A stretch of 64,000 bases of DNA from VRUE01 sp963817945 (GTDB lineage: Bacteria; Actinomycetota; Thermoleophilia; Solirubrobacterales; 70-9), in NCBI GenBank assembly GCA_963817945.1, contig CAWFQH010000005.1, forward strand, positions 248,001 through 312,000, read 5' to 3'. This document shows positions 28,525 to 39,863 of the stretch, one piece after another. Under the pieces are notes generated by a model that worked only from the letters and a program-made list of their open reading frames with translations, did no database searches and was not told the origin of the DNA. Positions within the stretch are counted from its first letter, which is position 1, and every line of letters begins with the position of its first letter. The translations under genes and the position numbers were made by a program.

Positions 28525-29198
28525 CAGAGGACCAGGTGGCGGGCGACCACCTCGTCAAGCAGCGACTCGGCAATGTGGTGCGCCTCCTCCAGCGCCACGC
28601 CCTTCAGTGAGGGGATGCCTATAACGGTCAACCCCGCTGCGCGGGCGGCGGTAACGCCGGTCGGCGAGTCCTCGAGGGCGACCACACGGGGGCCGGGCTC
28701 GACGCCGAGGCGGCGGCACGCCTCCAGGTAGGGGTCGGGCTCCGGCTTCGGTGCCGCCACCTCGTGGGCGCTGAGGACGACGTCGAAGCGGTCCTCGAAG
28801 CCGACGATCTGCAGCGAGCGCTGCACGAAGGCGAGGGGCGAGTTGGAGACGAGGCCAATCGGGGTGTCGCGCTCCTTCAGACGGTGCAGCAACTCGCGCG
28901 CCCCCACCATCGCCTCGACCCCGTGCTCGAGCTCGGCGACGACCAGTTCGTTCAACTCCTCGATCAGCGCCTCCGCCCGACCCGGCTCCCCCAGGCGCCG
29001 CTCGAGAATGCCGCCGGCGATCTCGGCCGAGGTACCGACCAGCTCAAGCTTGTTGGCTGGCGTGAAGGCCAGCCCCCGCCGCTCGAAGAGATCGTGCTCG
29101 GCTCTGGTCCAGACCGACTCCGTGTCGAGCAGGAGGCCGTCGTTGTCGAAGACCACCGCCTCCGGCGCGGCCGGCATCTCGGGGGGGTTGGCGGCCAT
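28524..29198 (-). CDS. HAD-superfamily phosphatase (beta-phosphoglucomutase-like)
   Basis: 224 aa. Motif I is VFDNDGLLLDTESVW at residues 15-29 with the nucleophilic Asp, motif II is GLVSNSPLAF near 115, and motif III/IV is PKPEPDPYLEACRRLG followed by VALEDSPTGV near 170. The helical cap between motif I and II is of the phosphoglucomutase/phosphoglycolate phosphatase type. The substrate is not predictable. It begins 2 bases after the sirtuin stop, so the three genes fadJ-like, sirtuin and HAD form an operon. Confidence 0.87.
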   Translation of the reverse strand: MAANPPEMPAAPEAVVFDNDGLLLDTESVWTRAEHDLFERRGLAFTPANKLELVGTSAEIAGGILERRLGEPGRAEALIEELNELVVAELEHGVEAMVGARELLHRLKERDTPIGLVSNSPLAFVQRSLQIVGFEDRFDVVLSAHEVAAPKPEPDPYLEACRRLGVEPGPRVVALEDSPTGVTAARAAGLTVIGIPSLKGVALEEAHHIAESLLDEVVARHLVL

Positions 29199-29200
29199 CG

Positions 29201-29941
29201 TCAGTCGAGCCCCGCCAGCACGGCCGCCAGCTCGACGTCGACCTCGCCGTCGAGCTTCAGCTCGGCCGCACCGTCGTAGGGCGTGACGCTCTTGGTGACG
29301 ATCGCCAGGCGGCCGCCGGCGGCGAGTGTCAGCTCCGGCAGGCCGGCAACCGGGTGGACAACGAGCGAGCTGCCGATGCAGAGCATCAGATCGGCCTCCG
29401 CCGCCAGCACCTGCGCCCGCCTCATCTCCTCCTCCGGCAGCAACTCCCCGAAAAGGACGACATCGGGCTTGACCGCGGCACCGCAGGACGCACAGACGGC
29501 GATGCCGGCCGCGTCGAAGAGCGCTTCCACCTGCTCGATCCCGTAGCTCGTCTCGCAGGTGCGACAGGAGGAGGTCGCGATCGAGCCGTGCACCTCGACC
29601 ACGTTCTCCGAGCCGGCCACCCGGTGCAGGCGGTCGATGTTCTGCGTGATCACGCCCTCGAGCAGGCCGCGCCGCTCCAGCTCCGCCAGCGCGTCGTGGG
29701 CGGCGTTAGGTCGTTTGTCGCCGAGCGACTGGAAGCGCGGCCGGTAGTAGGACCAGAACCGCGCCGGGTCGCGCTCGAACACGTCGATGTGGGCGACCTC
29801 CATCGGGTCGACATTGGCCCACAGCCCCTTCTCGGGGGTGCGGAAGTCCGGAATCCCCGACGGAACGGAGACCCCGGCCCCGGTCAGGGCGACGGTGCAG
29901 CTCGACTCGCGAATCAGCTCCGCGAGCCGTGCTGCCGCCAT
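29201..29941 (-). CDS. NAD-dependent protein deacylase, sirtuin family
   Basis: 246 aa from the ATG at 29941; an upstream in-frame start at 29971 would overlap the previous gene. NAD binding is shown by LTGAGVSVPSGIPDFRT (near residue 22). The catalytic His is in VVEVHGSIATSSC. Four zinc Cys occur as CRTC and CASC. The GSSLVVHPVAGLPEL segment closes the Rossmann fold. It is 14 bases downstream of an acyl-CoA beta-oxidation fusion, suggesting a role in removing acyl groups from metabolic enzymes; this is an inference. Confidence 0.92.
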   Translation of the reverse strand: MAAARLAELIRESSCTVALTGAGVSVPSGIPDFRTPEKGLWANVDPMEVAHIDVFERDPARFWSYYRPRFQSLGDKRPNAAHDALAELERRGLLEGVITQNIDRLHRVAGSENVVEVHGSIATSSCRTCETSYGIEQVEALFDAAGIAVCASCGAAVKPDVVLFGELLPEEEMRRAQVLAAEADLMLCIGSSLVVHPVAGLPELTLAAGGRLAIVTKSVTPYDGAAELKLDGEVDVELAAVLAGLD

Positions 29942-29955
29942 GCTCGTCGCTGTCG

Positions 29956-31956
<2,001 letters not shown>

Positions 31957-31995
31957 TGGCTTGCGATTCCTCCAGGTCGGGGACCGGGGAAGGCT

Positions 31996-32013
31996 ATAGG
32001 GGGTCCGCCCTAT
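31996..32013. promoter_or_regulatory. Inverted repeat between divergent genes
   Basis: ATAGGG (31996-32001) and CCCTAT (32008-32013) form a 6-bp stem, overlapping an alternative GTCCG/CGGAC pair. It lies in the 105-base spacer between the divergent fatty-acid fusion and the NlpC-like gene and could be an operator. Confidence 0.3.
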
Positions 32014-32061
32014 CGGACGTGCGATTCAGGATCTAGGCGCCACAGCCGATAAGTCCCTTCT

Positions 32062-32575
32062 ATGCGCAGGGGCATGGCGATTTTCTCGGCGGCGTGTGCG
32101 CTGGCGGCGGCGGCGCTTGGGCCAGCAGCGGCTTCAGCGGCGGTGCCGGAGGCACGCTTGCTGCCGGGCGGGCGAGCGATCCCGCCGGCCTCTGCCCCGC
32201 CCACGGTGAAGAAGATGATCCGTGCCGCCAACCACATTCGCCATCGGCCGTACGTCTGGGGCGGCGGCCACCGCAACTGGAACGCACGCGGTTACGACTG
32301 CTCGGGCTCGGTCAGCTACGTCCTGCACGCCGCCGGCCTGCTCGACTACGCACTGGACTCGACCGGCTTCATGCGCCTGGGGCGGCGGCGGACCCGGCAG
32401 CTGGGTGCGCATCTACGCCAACCGCGAGCACGTCTTTGCGGTGATCGCCGGCCTGCGCTGGGACACGTCGGGCGACGAAGGCGACGGGCACGGCCCCGGC
32501 TGGAGCGAAGAGATGCGCCCGACCGGCGGCTTCCGGGTACGTCACCCGCTCGGCCTGCTCGCGGGACGTGCCTGA
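32062..32575 (+). pseudogene. NlpC/P60-like secreted protein, frameshifted
   Basis: A signal peptide (AIFSAACALAAAALGPAAASAA) is followed by YVWGGGHRNWNARGYDCSGS at about residues 64-83, the NlpC/P60 nucleophile Cys region. The frame then derails at about 32377-32381. One base ahead, the reading continues naturally as WGGGGPGSWVRIY, NREHVFAVIAGLRWDTSG and RPTGGFRVRHPLG to TGA at 32573-32575. Removing one C at the GCGCC/TGGGG junction restores about 170 residues with the expected His in EHVFAV. Either a sequencing error or a recent mutation. Confidence 0.8.
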
Positions 32576-32613
32576 GGTTAAGCACCTATAGGGCGGCATA
32601 AACTCGGGCACGT
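32566..32613. terminator. Imperfect 15-bp hairpin after the NlpC-like gene
   Basis: 32566-32580 pairs with 32599-32613 at 13 of 15 positions (ACGTGCC/GGCACGT ends). It covers the stop codon. The rest of the 202-base gap before glnN holds the repeat at 32652-32672. Confidence 0.5.
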
Positions 32614-32651
32614 CGTATGGCCTCGCCGTGGACAACCTTCGCGGCGCAACC

Positions 32652-32672
32652 TTGTACGGCGGTACAAAGGCA
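32652..32672. promoter_or_regulatory. Candidate operator upstream of glnN
   Basis: CCTTGTAC and GTACAAAGG form an inverted repeat around GGCG with a one-base offset. It lies about 105 bases before the glnN start. No regulator can be named; the glnN promoter itself is not obvious. Confidence 0.3.
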
Positions 32673-32777
32673 TCTGCGTCGCTCTGCCATTAGGCTTTTT
32701 GGGTCCGAGGGAGTAGACCGGTAACCGACGCGCCCGCCTGACCGAGGGCGCCGCAGAGTGGGAGAACGAACAAGCAG

Positions 32778-34922
32778 ATGACTCGTATTCGCCAGCAGAA
32801 CGTGACCGCCGCCCAGTGGAGCTCCAACGGGGAGGCGCTCGGCGCGCTCGACCTGACCCTGCCCGAGAACAATCCGTTCGGCGCCAACGTCTTCTCCGTC
32901 GCCGAGCAGCGCGACCGCCTCCCGGCCGATGTCTTCGAGAAGCTGCAGGCAACCCTCGAGCACGGCGAGGCCCTCGACCTCTCCCTCGCCGACGCCGTCG
33001 CCGAGGCGATGAAGGAATGGGCGCTGGAGAACGGCGCCACCCACTTCACCCACATGTTCCAGCCGCTGACGGGCTCCACCGCCGAGAAGCACGACTCCTT
33101 CTTCGAGCCCTCCGGCGACGGCCAGGCACTGGCCGGATTCTCGGGCAAGGAGCTGATCCAGGGCGAGCCCGACGCCTCCTCCTTCCCCACCGGCGGCGTC
33201 CGCGCCACCTTCGAGGCGCGCGGCTACACCGCCTGGGACCCGACCTCCCCCGCCTTCATCCTCGAGAACCCCAACGGCGCGCTGCTCTGCATCCCGACCG
33301 CCTTCGCCTCCTGGACCGGCGAGGCGCTCGACGCCAAGATCCCGCTGCTGCGTTCGATGGACGCCCTCTCGCGGTCGGCGATCAAGGCTCTGCGGCTGCT
33401 CGACGACGAGGATGCGAAGCGCGTCTTCACCACGGTCGGCCCCGAGCAGGAGTACTTCCTGATCGACGAGCAGTACTACTTCGAGCGCCCCGACCTGATC
33501 TCCACCGGCCGCACCCTGTTCGGCGCCAAGCCGCCGAAGGGCCACGAGCTCGACGACCACTACTTCGGCTCGATTCCGGAGCGGATCCTCGCCTGCATGC
33601 TGGAGTCCGAGCTGGAGGCGCGCAAGCTCGGCATCCCGGTCAAGACCCGCCACAACGAGGTGGCCCCGAACCAGTACGAGATCGCGCCGGTCTACGAGAA
33701 CTCCAACGTCGGCTCCGACCACCAGCAGCTGATGATGCAGGTGCTGGAAAGCGTCGCCCGCCGCTACGGGCTGGTCTGCCTGCTGCATGAGAAGCCCTTC
33801 GCCGGCGTCAACGGCTCCGGCAAGCACAACAACTGGTCGATGGGGACCGACACCGGCTCCAACCTGCTCGACCCGGGCGACACCCCGGCCGACAACGTCC
33901 ACTTCCTCTTCTTCTGCGCGGCGGTGATCCAGGCCGTCAACAAGCACCAGGGCCTGCTGCGCGCCTCGGTCGCCAACATCGGCCAGGACCACCGCCTCGG
34001 TGCCAACGAGGCGCCGCCGGCGATCATCTCGATCTTCCTCGGCGCCGAGCTGGAGAAGGCCTTCGAGGCGATCGCCACCGGCGAAGGCGACCCGCACACG
34101 CCGGCCTCCTTCCTCGAGCTGGGGGCGACGGTGCTGCCGGCGCTGCCGATGCACGGCGGCGACCGCAACCGCACCTCGCCCTTCGCCTTCACCGGCAACA
34201 AATTCGAGTTCCGGGCACTGGGTTCGAGCATGTCGCTCGCTTTCCCCAACACGGTGCTGAACACGATCGTCGCCGAGGCGATCGACGAGCTGGCCGACAA
34301 GCTGGAGGCGAAGAAGAGCGGCGGTATGGACACCGCGGAGGCGGTGATCGAGGTCGTCAAAGAGTCCTACGGCGCCAACAAACAGATCGTCTTCGACGGC
34401 GATAACTACTCCGAGGAGTGGCACGCGGAAGCCGAGCAGCGCGGGCTGAAGAACCTGCGCACGACGCCCGACGCGCTGCCGGAGGTACTGGCCGAGCAGA
34501 CGCTAGCCGCCTTCGACAAGTACGACGTCCTCTCCAAGCGCGAGCTGGAGTCCCGCTACGAGGTCTGGGTTGAGCAGTACTGGATCCGCGCCAACATCGA
34601 GGCGGAGACGACTTTCTCTATCGCCAAGACGATGATCCTGCCGGCGGCGCTGCGCCACCTGGCGCTGATCGGCGAGTCCGGCGTCTCGGCGATCGAGGCC
34701 GAGGTCCGCAGTCTGGTCGACGAGCTGGTTGCCGCACTCGGCGAGTTGGAGACGGCGAACGCCGATCCGGGCCTGGAGGGTCTGGAGATGGCCATCCACG
34801 CCCGCGACAAACAGATCGCGGCGATGGCGAACGTCCGCGAGGCAGCCGACAAGCTGGAGAAGGTCGTCGCCGATGACCTCTGGCCGCTGCCCAAATACGA
34901 GGAGATGCTGTTCATCAAGTAG
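32778..34922 (+). CDS. glnN: Glutamine synthetase type III
   Basis: 714 aa, the length of GSIII (GlnN) rather than the 450-470 aa of GSI. It joins ammonia and glutamate using ATP. GSIII features include ATHFTHMFQPLTGSTAEKHDSF (about 86-107), VGPEQEYFLID, KTRHNEVAPNQYEIAPVYE and EKPFAGVNGSGKHNNWSM, with the metal-binding Glu residues and the ammonium-site elements. The C-terminal helical extension ends at Lys714. No other glutamine synthetase occurs here. With amt-glnB it forms the nitrogen-assimilation theme, though 9 kb away. Confidence 0.96.
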   Translation: MTRIRQQNVTAAQWSSNGEALGALDLTLPENNPFGANVFSVAEQRDRLPADVFEKLQATLEHGEALDLSLADAVAEAMKEWALENGATHFTHMFQPLTGSTAEKHDSFFEPSGDGQALAGFSGKELIQGEPDASSFPTGGVRATFEARGYTAWDPTSPAFILENPNGALLCIPTAFASWTGEALDAKIPLLRSMDALSRSAIKALRLLDDEDAKRVFTTVGPEQEYFLIDEQYYFERPDLISTGRTLFGAKPPKGHELDDHYFGSIPERILACMLESELEARKLGIPVKTRHNEVAPNQYEIAPVYENSNVGSDHQQLMMQVLESVARRYGLVCLLHEKPFAGVNGSGKHNNWSMGTDTGSNLLDPGDTPADNVHFLFFCAAVIQAVNKHQGLLRASVANIGQDHRLGANEAPPAIISIFLGAELEKAFEAIATGEGDPHTPASFLELGATVLPALPMHGGDRNRTSPFAFTGNKFEFRALGSSMSLAFPNTVLNTIVAEAIDELADKLEAKKSGGMDTAEAVIEVVKESYGANKQIVFDGDNYSEEWHAEAEQRGLKNLRTTPDALPEVLAEQTLAAFDKYDVLSKRELESRYEVWVEQYWIRANIEAETTFSIAKTMILPAALRHLALIGESGVSAIEAEVRSLVDELVAALGELETANADPGLEGLEMAIHARDKQIAAMANVREAADKLEKVVADDLWPLPKYEEMLFIK

Positions 34923-34981
34923 CGCGAGGTCGCTCGAAGGGCGCCTCGCCGAGCAGAGGGCTGGCGGCCTCGGCTTTCGGG

Positions 34982-35728
34982 TTGGCGACCTTGTTCGTCA
35001 TCCGCCGCTTTCGAGGCAAGCGCAACTCATCCGCATCCCCCGCGGAGCTCGACTACGTCTTCGACCACGACGACCTCGCCACCCGGCTCAAACAGCACAG
35101 CGCCTCGCATTACGCAGGCCTCTACAACGTCATGAAGGGTGTGACCCTGGGCTCGATAGGAATCGGCCTCGGAGCCTTCATCGTCAACTCCGTCCCCGCC
35201 GGCCGCCTTGCCCTGTTCGCCATCGCCTTCCTGGCCGTGGTGATCTCCTACAACGGGGCCTCGGTGGGTCAGACCGTCGTACACCTACCGCCCTCGCTGC
35301 TCGACGTGGTCCTACCGATGGCGCTCACCGTCGCTGAGCTGGCGATCATCGGCATCCCTGGACTCGATCCGTCGCCTTCGTTGATCCCTGACATTTGGCT
35401 CTTCGCCTTCGCCACCTGGCACTTCCTGGCCGCGGCCGTCGTCTTTTCGATCGCCTACCGGCTCGACGCAGCCCACTACGCCCCGTCGATATGGCCCGCG
35501 GTCGAGCGCTATTGCGATCGAATGTATTTCGACGCCAAGGCGGCGACGGCCGGGGGCATCGGCACCGTCGCTTATTGGGTCCTGCGTGAGACCGGGGTCG
35601 TTCCCGCGACCGACGCGTCGGGCTACGTCTTCCTCGCGCTGATCGCCTGCTCGTTCGTCGCCGCGCTGAATCACCACGGCGTAACTCGACGCGAGTTGAG
35701 GCGCGGGCTGATGGCTAGCGCGACTTGA
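34982..35728 (+). CDS. Polytopic membrane protein of unknown function
   Basis: 248 aa if translation begins at the TTG at 34982, the only plausible in-frame start near the N-terminus; the exact start is uncertain. About six hydrophobic segments: residues 50-70, 75-95, 107-127, 138-160, 187-203 and 218-235. A charged N-terminus of about 45 residues and a basic C-terminus (RRELRRGLM) face the cytoplasm by the positive-inside rule. No family recognised. It follows glnN by 60 bases and converges on the P450 gene. Confidence 0.6.
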   Translation: MATLFVIRRFRGKRNSSASPAELDYVFDHDDLATRLKQHSASHYAGLYNVMKGVTLGSIGIGLGAFIVNSVPAGRLALFAIAFLAVVISYNGASVGQTVVHLPPSLLDVVLPMALTVAELAIIGIPGLDPSPSLIPDIWLFAFATWHFLAAAVVFSIAYRLDAAHYAPSIWPAVERYCDRMYFDAKAATAGGIGTVAYWVLRETGVVPATDASGYVFLALIACSFVAALNHHGVTRRELRRGLMASAT

Positions 35729-35740
35729 GGTTCGAAGGCG

Positions 35741-37189
35741 TTACTCGCCGCGCGGCAACACCCGCATCGGCAAGCCGCCGCGGGGCGAGAGCGTCGGCAT
35801 CTGGCGCACCGTCATCGTGCGGCCCGGCATCGCGTCCAGCCGCAACCGCTGCAGCAGCATCGTCGCCACCAGCTTCACCTCGGTTTGGCCGAAGCGCTTG
35901 CCGATGCAAATCCGCCGCCCGCCGCCGAAGGGGACGTAGGCACCGCGGGGCAGCGCCGCCTTGCGCTCACGCGCAAAGCGCTCAGGGATGAACGCCTCCG
36001 GGTCGGGGAAGACCTCCGGAATGCGGTGGCTGGCCCAGGAGCAGTAGTTGACGTAGGAGCCGCGCCTGACCTGGTAGCCGCCGAACTCGAAGTCTCGAAC
36101 CGCGCGCCGCGGCCCGATCCAGGCCGGCGGGTAGAGCCGCAGCACCTCGTCGAGGACCATGTCCAGGTAGGGCATCTCGCGCTCCAGCCGGTCGATGTCC
36201 GGCGGCTCGCCGCCGAGCACCTCGTCCTGCTCGGCCTGCAGGCGGGCGACGACGTCGGGGTGGCGCGCCAGCTCGTGCATCATGAAGGTCAGGGTCGAGG
36301 TCGAGGTGTCATGCCCGGCGAACATCAGGGTCATCACCTGATCGCGCACCTCCTTGTCGGCGAACCCCTCCCCCGCCTCGTCGCGCACGCCGAGCAACAG
36401 GCTGAGGATGTCCATCTTCTCCGGGTCGGGACTGCTGCGCCGCTGGGCGATCTCGCCGTAGACGATCTCATCGAGGATCGCCCGCGAGGCGTTCATCTTT
36501 GCCCAGGGTGAGCGCGGCCCGCGCAGCAGCCGCAGGTGGAAGTCGATGCCGTAGAAGCCGAGGGCGCGCTCGAAGTGCTCGGCGGCGGCGGCCCCCTTGC
36601 CGGCCTCATCGGGATCGAGCCCGAGCAGGGCCCGCATCGCGATCCGCATCGCCAGCCCCCGCATCCACTCGTAGATGTCGACGACCCGGCCGGGCCGCAG
36701 CACCTCGATCGCCGGGGTCGCCTCGGCGATCATCGCCGCGACCGAGGCCGCCACCTGCTCGCGGTGGAAAGCGGGCATCATGATCTCGCGCGCGCGGTCG
36801 TGGTAGTCATCGTCGATCGTCAGCAGGCCGTCGCCGAGCAGGGGAATCAGGTCGCCGAAACTGCCCTCGCGCCAGTGGAAGTTCTCGGGATGGGAGACGG
36901 TGATGAAGTGGTTCGCCTCCGGCCCGAGCATGAACACGACCTGGCTGTGGAGCAGACGGGTGCTGAAGATCGGCCCGTGCTGCTCGTAGAGGGAGAGCAG
37001 CATCGGCAGCGGGTCGCGGGCCGCTTGCAAGGTGCGCGCGAAGCTGAAGTCCTGCGGGCCGGGCGGGTAGGCGCCACGCCTGCGGACGCCGAGCTCGATG
37101 CGGGCGTCGTCGAGCAGGCGGACGACCGGGTTGGCGCTCAGCTGCCTTGGCGGCGGGACGCGGCGGCGCAGCTCGGTCGCGGTTGACAT
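35741..37189 (-). CDS. Cytochrome P450
   Basis: 482 aa from the ATG at 37189 (an in-frame ATG at 37198 is also possible). The haem-binding loop FGGGRRICIGKRF contains the axial Cys. The I-helix is MFAGHDTSTSTLTF with the acid-alcohol pair, the ExxR is DEVLRLYPPAW, and the PERF motif is present. There is no membrane anchor, so it is soluble. The redox partner and substrate are unknown. A palindromic operator-like motif at 37205-37218 lies directly upstream and is nearly the same as one before the acyl-CoA dehydrogenase gene. Confidence 0.94.
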   Translation of the reverse strand: MSTATELRRRVPPPRQLSANPVVRLLDDARIELGVRRRGAYPPGPQDFSFARTLQAARDPLPMLLSLYEQHGPIFSTRLLHSQVVFMLGPEANHFITVSHPENFHWREGSFGDLIPLLGDGLLTIDDDYHDRAREIMMPAFHREQVAASVAAMIAEATPAIEVLRPGRVVDIYEWMRGLAMRIAMRALLGLDPDEAGKGAAAAEHFERALGFYGIDFHLRLLRGPRSPWAKMNASRAILDEIVYGEIAQRRSSPDPEKMDILSLLLGVRDEAGEGFADKEVRDQVMTLMFAGHDTSTSTLTFMMHELARHPDVVARLQAEQDEVLGGEPPDIDRLEREMPYLDMVLDEVLRLYPPAWIGPRRAVRDFEFGGYQVRRGSYVNYCSWASHRIPEVFPDPEAFIPERFARERKAALPRGAYVPFGGGRRICIGKRFGQTEVKLVATMLLQRLRLDAMPGRTMTVRQMPTLSPRGGLPMRVLPRGE

Positions 37190-37204
37190 TGCCCGCATGG
37201 TAGT

Positions 37205-37218
37205 TGGCTGACCAGCCA
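37205..37218. promoter_or_regulatory. Operator-like palindrome upstream of the P450 gene
   Basis: TGGCTG-AC-CAGCCA is a perfect 6+2+6 inverted repeat, 15 bases before the P450 ATG at 37189. It matches the form of the 57920-57935 site (TTGACTG-AC-CAGTCAA on the minus strand). A TetR-type regulator is inferred. Confidence 0.5.
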
Positions 37219-37236
37219 GACGAAGCCTTCCGCAGC

Positions 37237-38262
37237 TCAGCTTCGGTGGCTGAACAGCTCCAGCACCCGATCTCCCTCCCGCAACTCGGCGGCGCGCTCG
37301 TCGTCGAAGCGAATCACCTCGCCGTCGCGGACGATGGCGAGCATGATCGCGTCGTGCTGGGGCCGTGGGACGGGGCCCGCTTCGTCCGACCCGATCGCGC
37401 GCTCAGCGAGGTCGAGGCCTTCGCCAACCGTCAGCAGGTCCTCCATCACCTCGGTCACCTGCGGCGTCTCGGTGGACAAGCCGAGCAGCCGGCCGGCCGC
37501 CCCCGAGGAGGTGATCACCGCATTGGCGCCGCTCTGGTGCAGGAGGTGGACGTTCTCCTCCTCACGCACCGAGGCGACTATGGTCGCGTCGGCATTCAGC
37601 TCGCGGGCCGTGAGCGCGATCAGCACAGCCGTGTCGTCCCGATCGGGCGCAACGATCAGGGCCGACGCCGTTTCGATGCCCGCCTCGATCAGCACCTCCT
37701 GCGTAGCGGCGCTGCCGGCGATCGCGGCAAGCCCGTCCGCCGTTGCGCGTGCCCGTGCCTGCGCATCGGGCTCGATCGCGACGATCTGCTCGGGCCTCGT
37801 TCCCTTGCCGAGCAGGGTGGTAACGGCGCTGCGACCCTTGACGCCGTACCCGCAAACGATCGTGTGATCCTTCAAGCGCCTCCTCCAGCGTGCGAGTCGG
37901 AAGGCCTCGCGGCTTCGTTCGGCCAGTATCTCCAACGTGGTGCCGACGAGCAGTATGAGGAAGAGCACGCGCGCCGGGGTGACGACCACGGTCGTCACCA
38001 GCCGCGCGCCGTCGGAGACCGGCCGGATGTCTCCGTAGCCGGTGGTCGTGATCGTGACCGTCGAGTAGTAGAAGGCGTCGAGGACGCTCATCTCGCCGTC
38101 GTCGGGGTCGGCGTACCCCTCGCGACCGGCGTAGGAGACGCCGGCGACGAGGGCGATCAGGGCCAGGGCGATCGCCAGCCGGCTGAGGATCTTGCGCAGC
38201 GGGCTCGCATCGCCTCCCGGAAGTTCGATCGGAAACCCCGCCCCTGCCGTGCGATCTGCCAT
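37237..38262 (-). CDS. Two-TM potassium channel with RCK (TrkA-N) domain
   Basis: 341 aa. Two membrane helices flank a pore loop with the selectivity filter TTTGYGD at about residues 72-78. The cytosolic RCK domain begins with HTIVCGYGVKGRSAVTTLL near residue 132 and has a Rossmann NAD/nucleotide site. The C-terminal piece (AIVRDGEVIRF..REGDRVLELF) is TrkA-C-like, a domain that in some proteins binds c-di-AMP; since disA is present, that is a possible ligand, not shown. It starts 11 bases after the rlmN stop. Confidence 0.92.
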   Translation of the reverse strand: MADRTAGAGFPIELPGGDASPLRKILSRLAIALALIALVAGVSYAGREGYADPDDGEMSVLDAFYYSTVTITTTGYGDIRPVSDGARLVTTVVVTPARVLFLILLVGTTLEILAERSREAFRLARWRRRLKDHTIVCGYGVKGRSAVTTLLGKGTRPEQIVAIEPDAQARARATADGLAAIAGSAATQEVLIEAGIETASALIVAPDRDDTAVLIALTARELNADATIVASVREEENVHLLHQSGANAVITSSGAAGRLLGLSTETPQVTEVMEDLLTVGEGLDLAERAIGSDEAGPVPRPQHDAIMLAIVRDGEVIRFDDERAAELREGDRVLELFSHRS

Positions 38263-38273
38263 TCAGTCTCGAG

Positions 38274-39266
38274 TCAGCGGGCGGAGGCCCCAGCGCCTGC
38301 CGCGAGCTGGCCGCAGGCGGCCTCGATGTCGCGACCGCGGGTGAGGCGAACGGTTGCGGCGAGGCGGTGCTCGGCGAGGATCGCCCGGAAGCGCTCGATC
38401 CGCTCCGGAGAAGAGCCGTCGTAGGCGCCGGTCGGGTTGTAGGGGATCAGGTTGACCTTGTAGGCCCGTGGGTCGAGCAGCTCGGCCAGCTGCCGGGCGT
38501 GCTCGGGCAGGTCGTTGACGCCGTCGAGCATCACGTACTCGACGAAGACCTTGCGGCGGCGGCGGGCACGGTAGCGCTCGCAGGCGGCCAGCACCTCCCG
38601 CAGCGGGTAGCGGTCGTTGACCGGCATCAGCTGCGAGCGCAGGCCGTCGTTGGGGGCGTGCAGGGAGAGCGCCAGGGCGACCGGCATCTCGCACTCGCCG
38701 AGCCGGTCGATGCCGGGCACCCAGCCGACGGTTGAGATCGCCGTGCGGCGATAGGTGACGCCGAGGTCGGGCAGGCGCTCGCAGGCGCCCAGGACCTCGT
38801 CGAGGTTCATCGTCGGCTCCCCCATCCCCATGAAGACGACGTGGTCGATCGGCTCGATCCGGCGGAAGTGGAGGGCTTGGTCGAGGATCTCGTCGGCGCT
38901 CAGGTTGCGGCCGAACTTCATCTGCCCGGTGGCGCAAAAGGTGCAGGTGAGGGGGCAGCCCGACTGCGAGGAGAGGCAGACTGAGCGGCGCCCGTCCCGG
39001 TAGCGCATCAGTACCGCCTCCAGCGGGCGTCCGTCGGCGGTGTCGAAGAGGGCCTTGACGGTGCCGTCGTCCGACTTCGCCTCGGCCCGCAGGGCGAGGG
39101 TCGAGAGCGGCACCTCCGCGGCCAACCGCTCGCGCAGGGCGGCCGGCAGGTTGGTCATCTCCTCGTAGCCGCGCGCCCCCCTCGCCACCCACTCCCACAC
39201 CTGGGAGCCCCGGTAGGCCGGCTCGCCCGCCTCGGCGAGCGTCCGCTGCAGGCGCGCACGATCCAC
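38274..39266 (-). CDS. rlmN: 23S rRNA (adenine-C2)-methyltransferase / tRNA methyltransferase RlmN
   Basis: 330 aa radical SAM enzyme that methylates A2503 of 23S rRNA and A37 of some tRNAs. The iron-sulfur motif CPLTCTFC is near residue 108. GMGEPTMNLDEVL, SLHAPNDGLRSQLMPVN and FVEYVMLDGVND are in the normal order. The second catalytic Cys is in GRDIEAACGQL near the C-terminus. The start at ATG 39266 is 24 bases after the DUF4234 gene stop. Confidence 0.95.
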   Translation of the reverse strand: MDRARLQRTLAEAGEPAYRGSQVWEWVARGARGYEEMTNLPAALRERLAAEVPLSTLALRAEAKSDDGTVKALFDTADGRPLEAVLMRYRDGRRSVCLSSQSGCPLTCTFCATGQMKFGRNLSADEILDQALHFRRIEPIDHVVFMGMGEPTMNLDEVLGACERLPDLGVTYRRTAISTVGWVPGIDRLGECEMPVALALSLHAPNDGLRSQLMPVNDRYPLREVLAACERYRARRRRKVFVEYVMLDGVNDLPEHARQLAELLDPRAYKVNLIPYNPTGAYDGSSPERIERFRAILAEHRLAATVRLTRGRDIEAACGQLAAGAGASAR

Positions 39267-39290
39267 CCGCCGAGGGTAGCGACGCCGGGC

Positions 39291-39824
39291 CTACGGAGAG
39301 GGTGGCTGCTGCTCGGGGGCGCCTGGGGGCGGTGGCTCCTGCGATCCGGCGGCGGGCTGCTGGTTCTGCAGCGGCGGCGGCATCTGCTCGGCGGGCGGCG
39401 GCGGCAGCTCCTGACCGGGCAGGGCCTCAGCCTCCTCTCGCCAGACCTCGTTCAGCGAGACCTGGATGTAGGCCCAGAGAGCGGGTGCGAGGAGGAGATA
39501 GAGGACGATGGCGATCCAGCCGTTGAGCGGCTCGCGGCCGGCGAGGCGGGAGGCGCCCATGACCCGCTTCGTCCCGCGCCAGTAGCTGACGATGGGCGGC
39601 ACGATGATCAGAAAGCCCGGGACGAGCGCCAGCACCGAGTTGGTCGGATTCTGCCCGAGGTCGTACCCCTTGGCCTGACCGTAGTCACGCAGCTCGCGGT
39701 TGATCCGGTACCACCAGACGAGGTGGTAGATGCCGAGCGTGACGATCGGAAGCAGCGCCGCCGCCCAGGGACTGCGGATCTTCACCTGATCCTGGGTGCC
39801 GCGGATGTTCATCTCGTAGGCCAT
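39291..39824 (-). CDS. DUF4234-type membrane protein
   Basis: 177 aa. IRSPWAAALLPIVTLGIYHLVWWYRINRELRDYG near residues 16-50 is the pattern of DUF4234 membrane proteins. Three hydrophobic segments follow to about residue 125. The C-terminal 50 residues are Pro/Gln-rich and disordered. No biochemical role is known. Between amine oxidase and rlmN, same strand. Confidence 0.8.
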   Translation of the reverse strand: MAYEMNIRGTQDQVKIRSPWAAALLPIVTLGIYHLVWWYRINRELRDYGQAKGYDLGQNPTNSVLALVPGFLIIVPPIVSYWRGTKRVMGASRLAGREPLNGWIAIVLYLLLAPALWAYIQVSLNEVWREEAEALPGQELPPPPAEQMPPPLQNQQPAAGSQEPPPPGAPEQQPPSP

Positions 39825-39863
39825 GCGTCCTCCGTTCTGGCGTAAGCGCCGGTCTCAACGACC

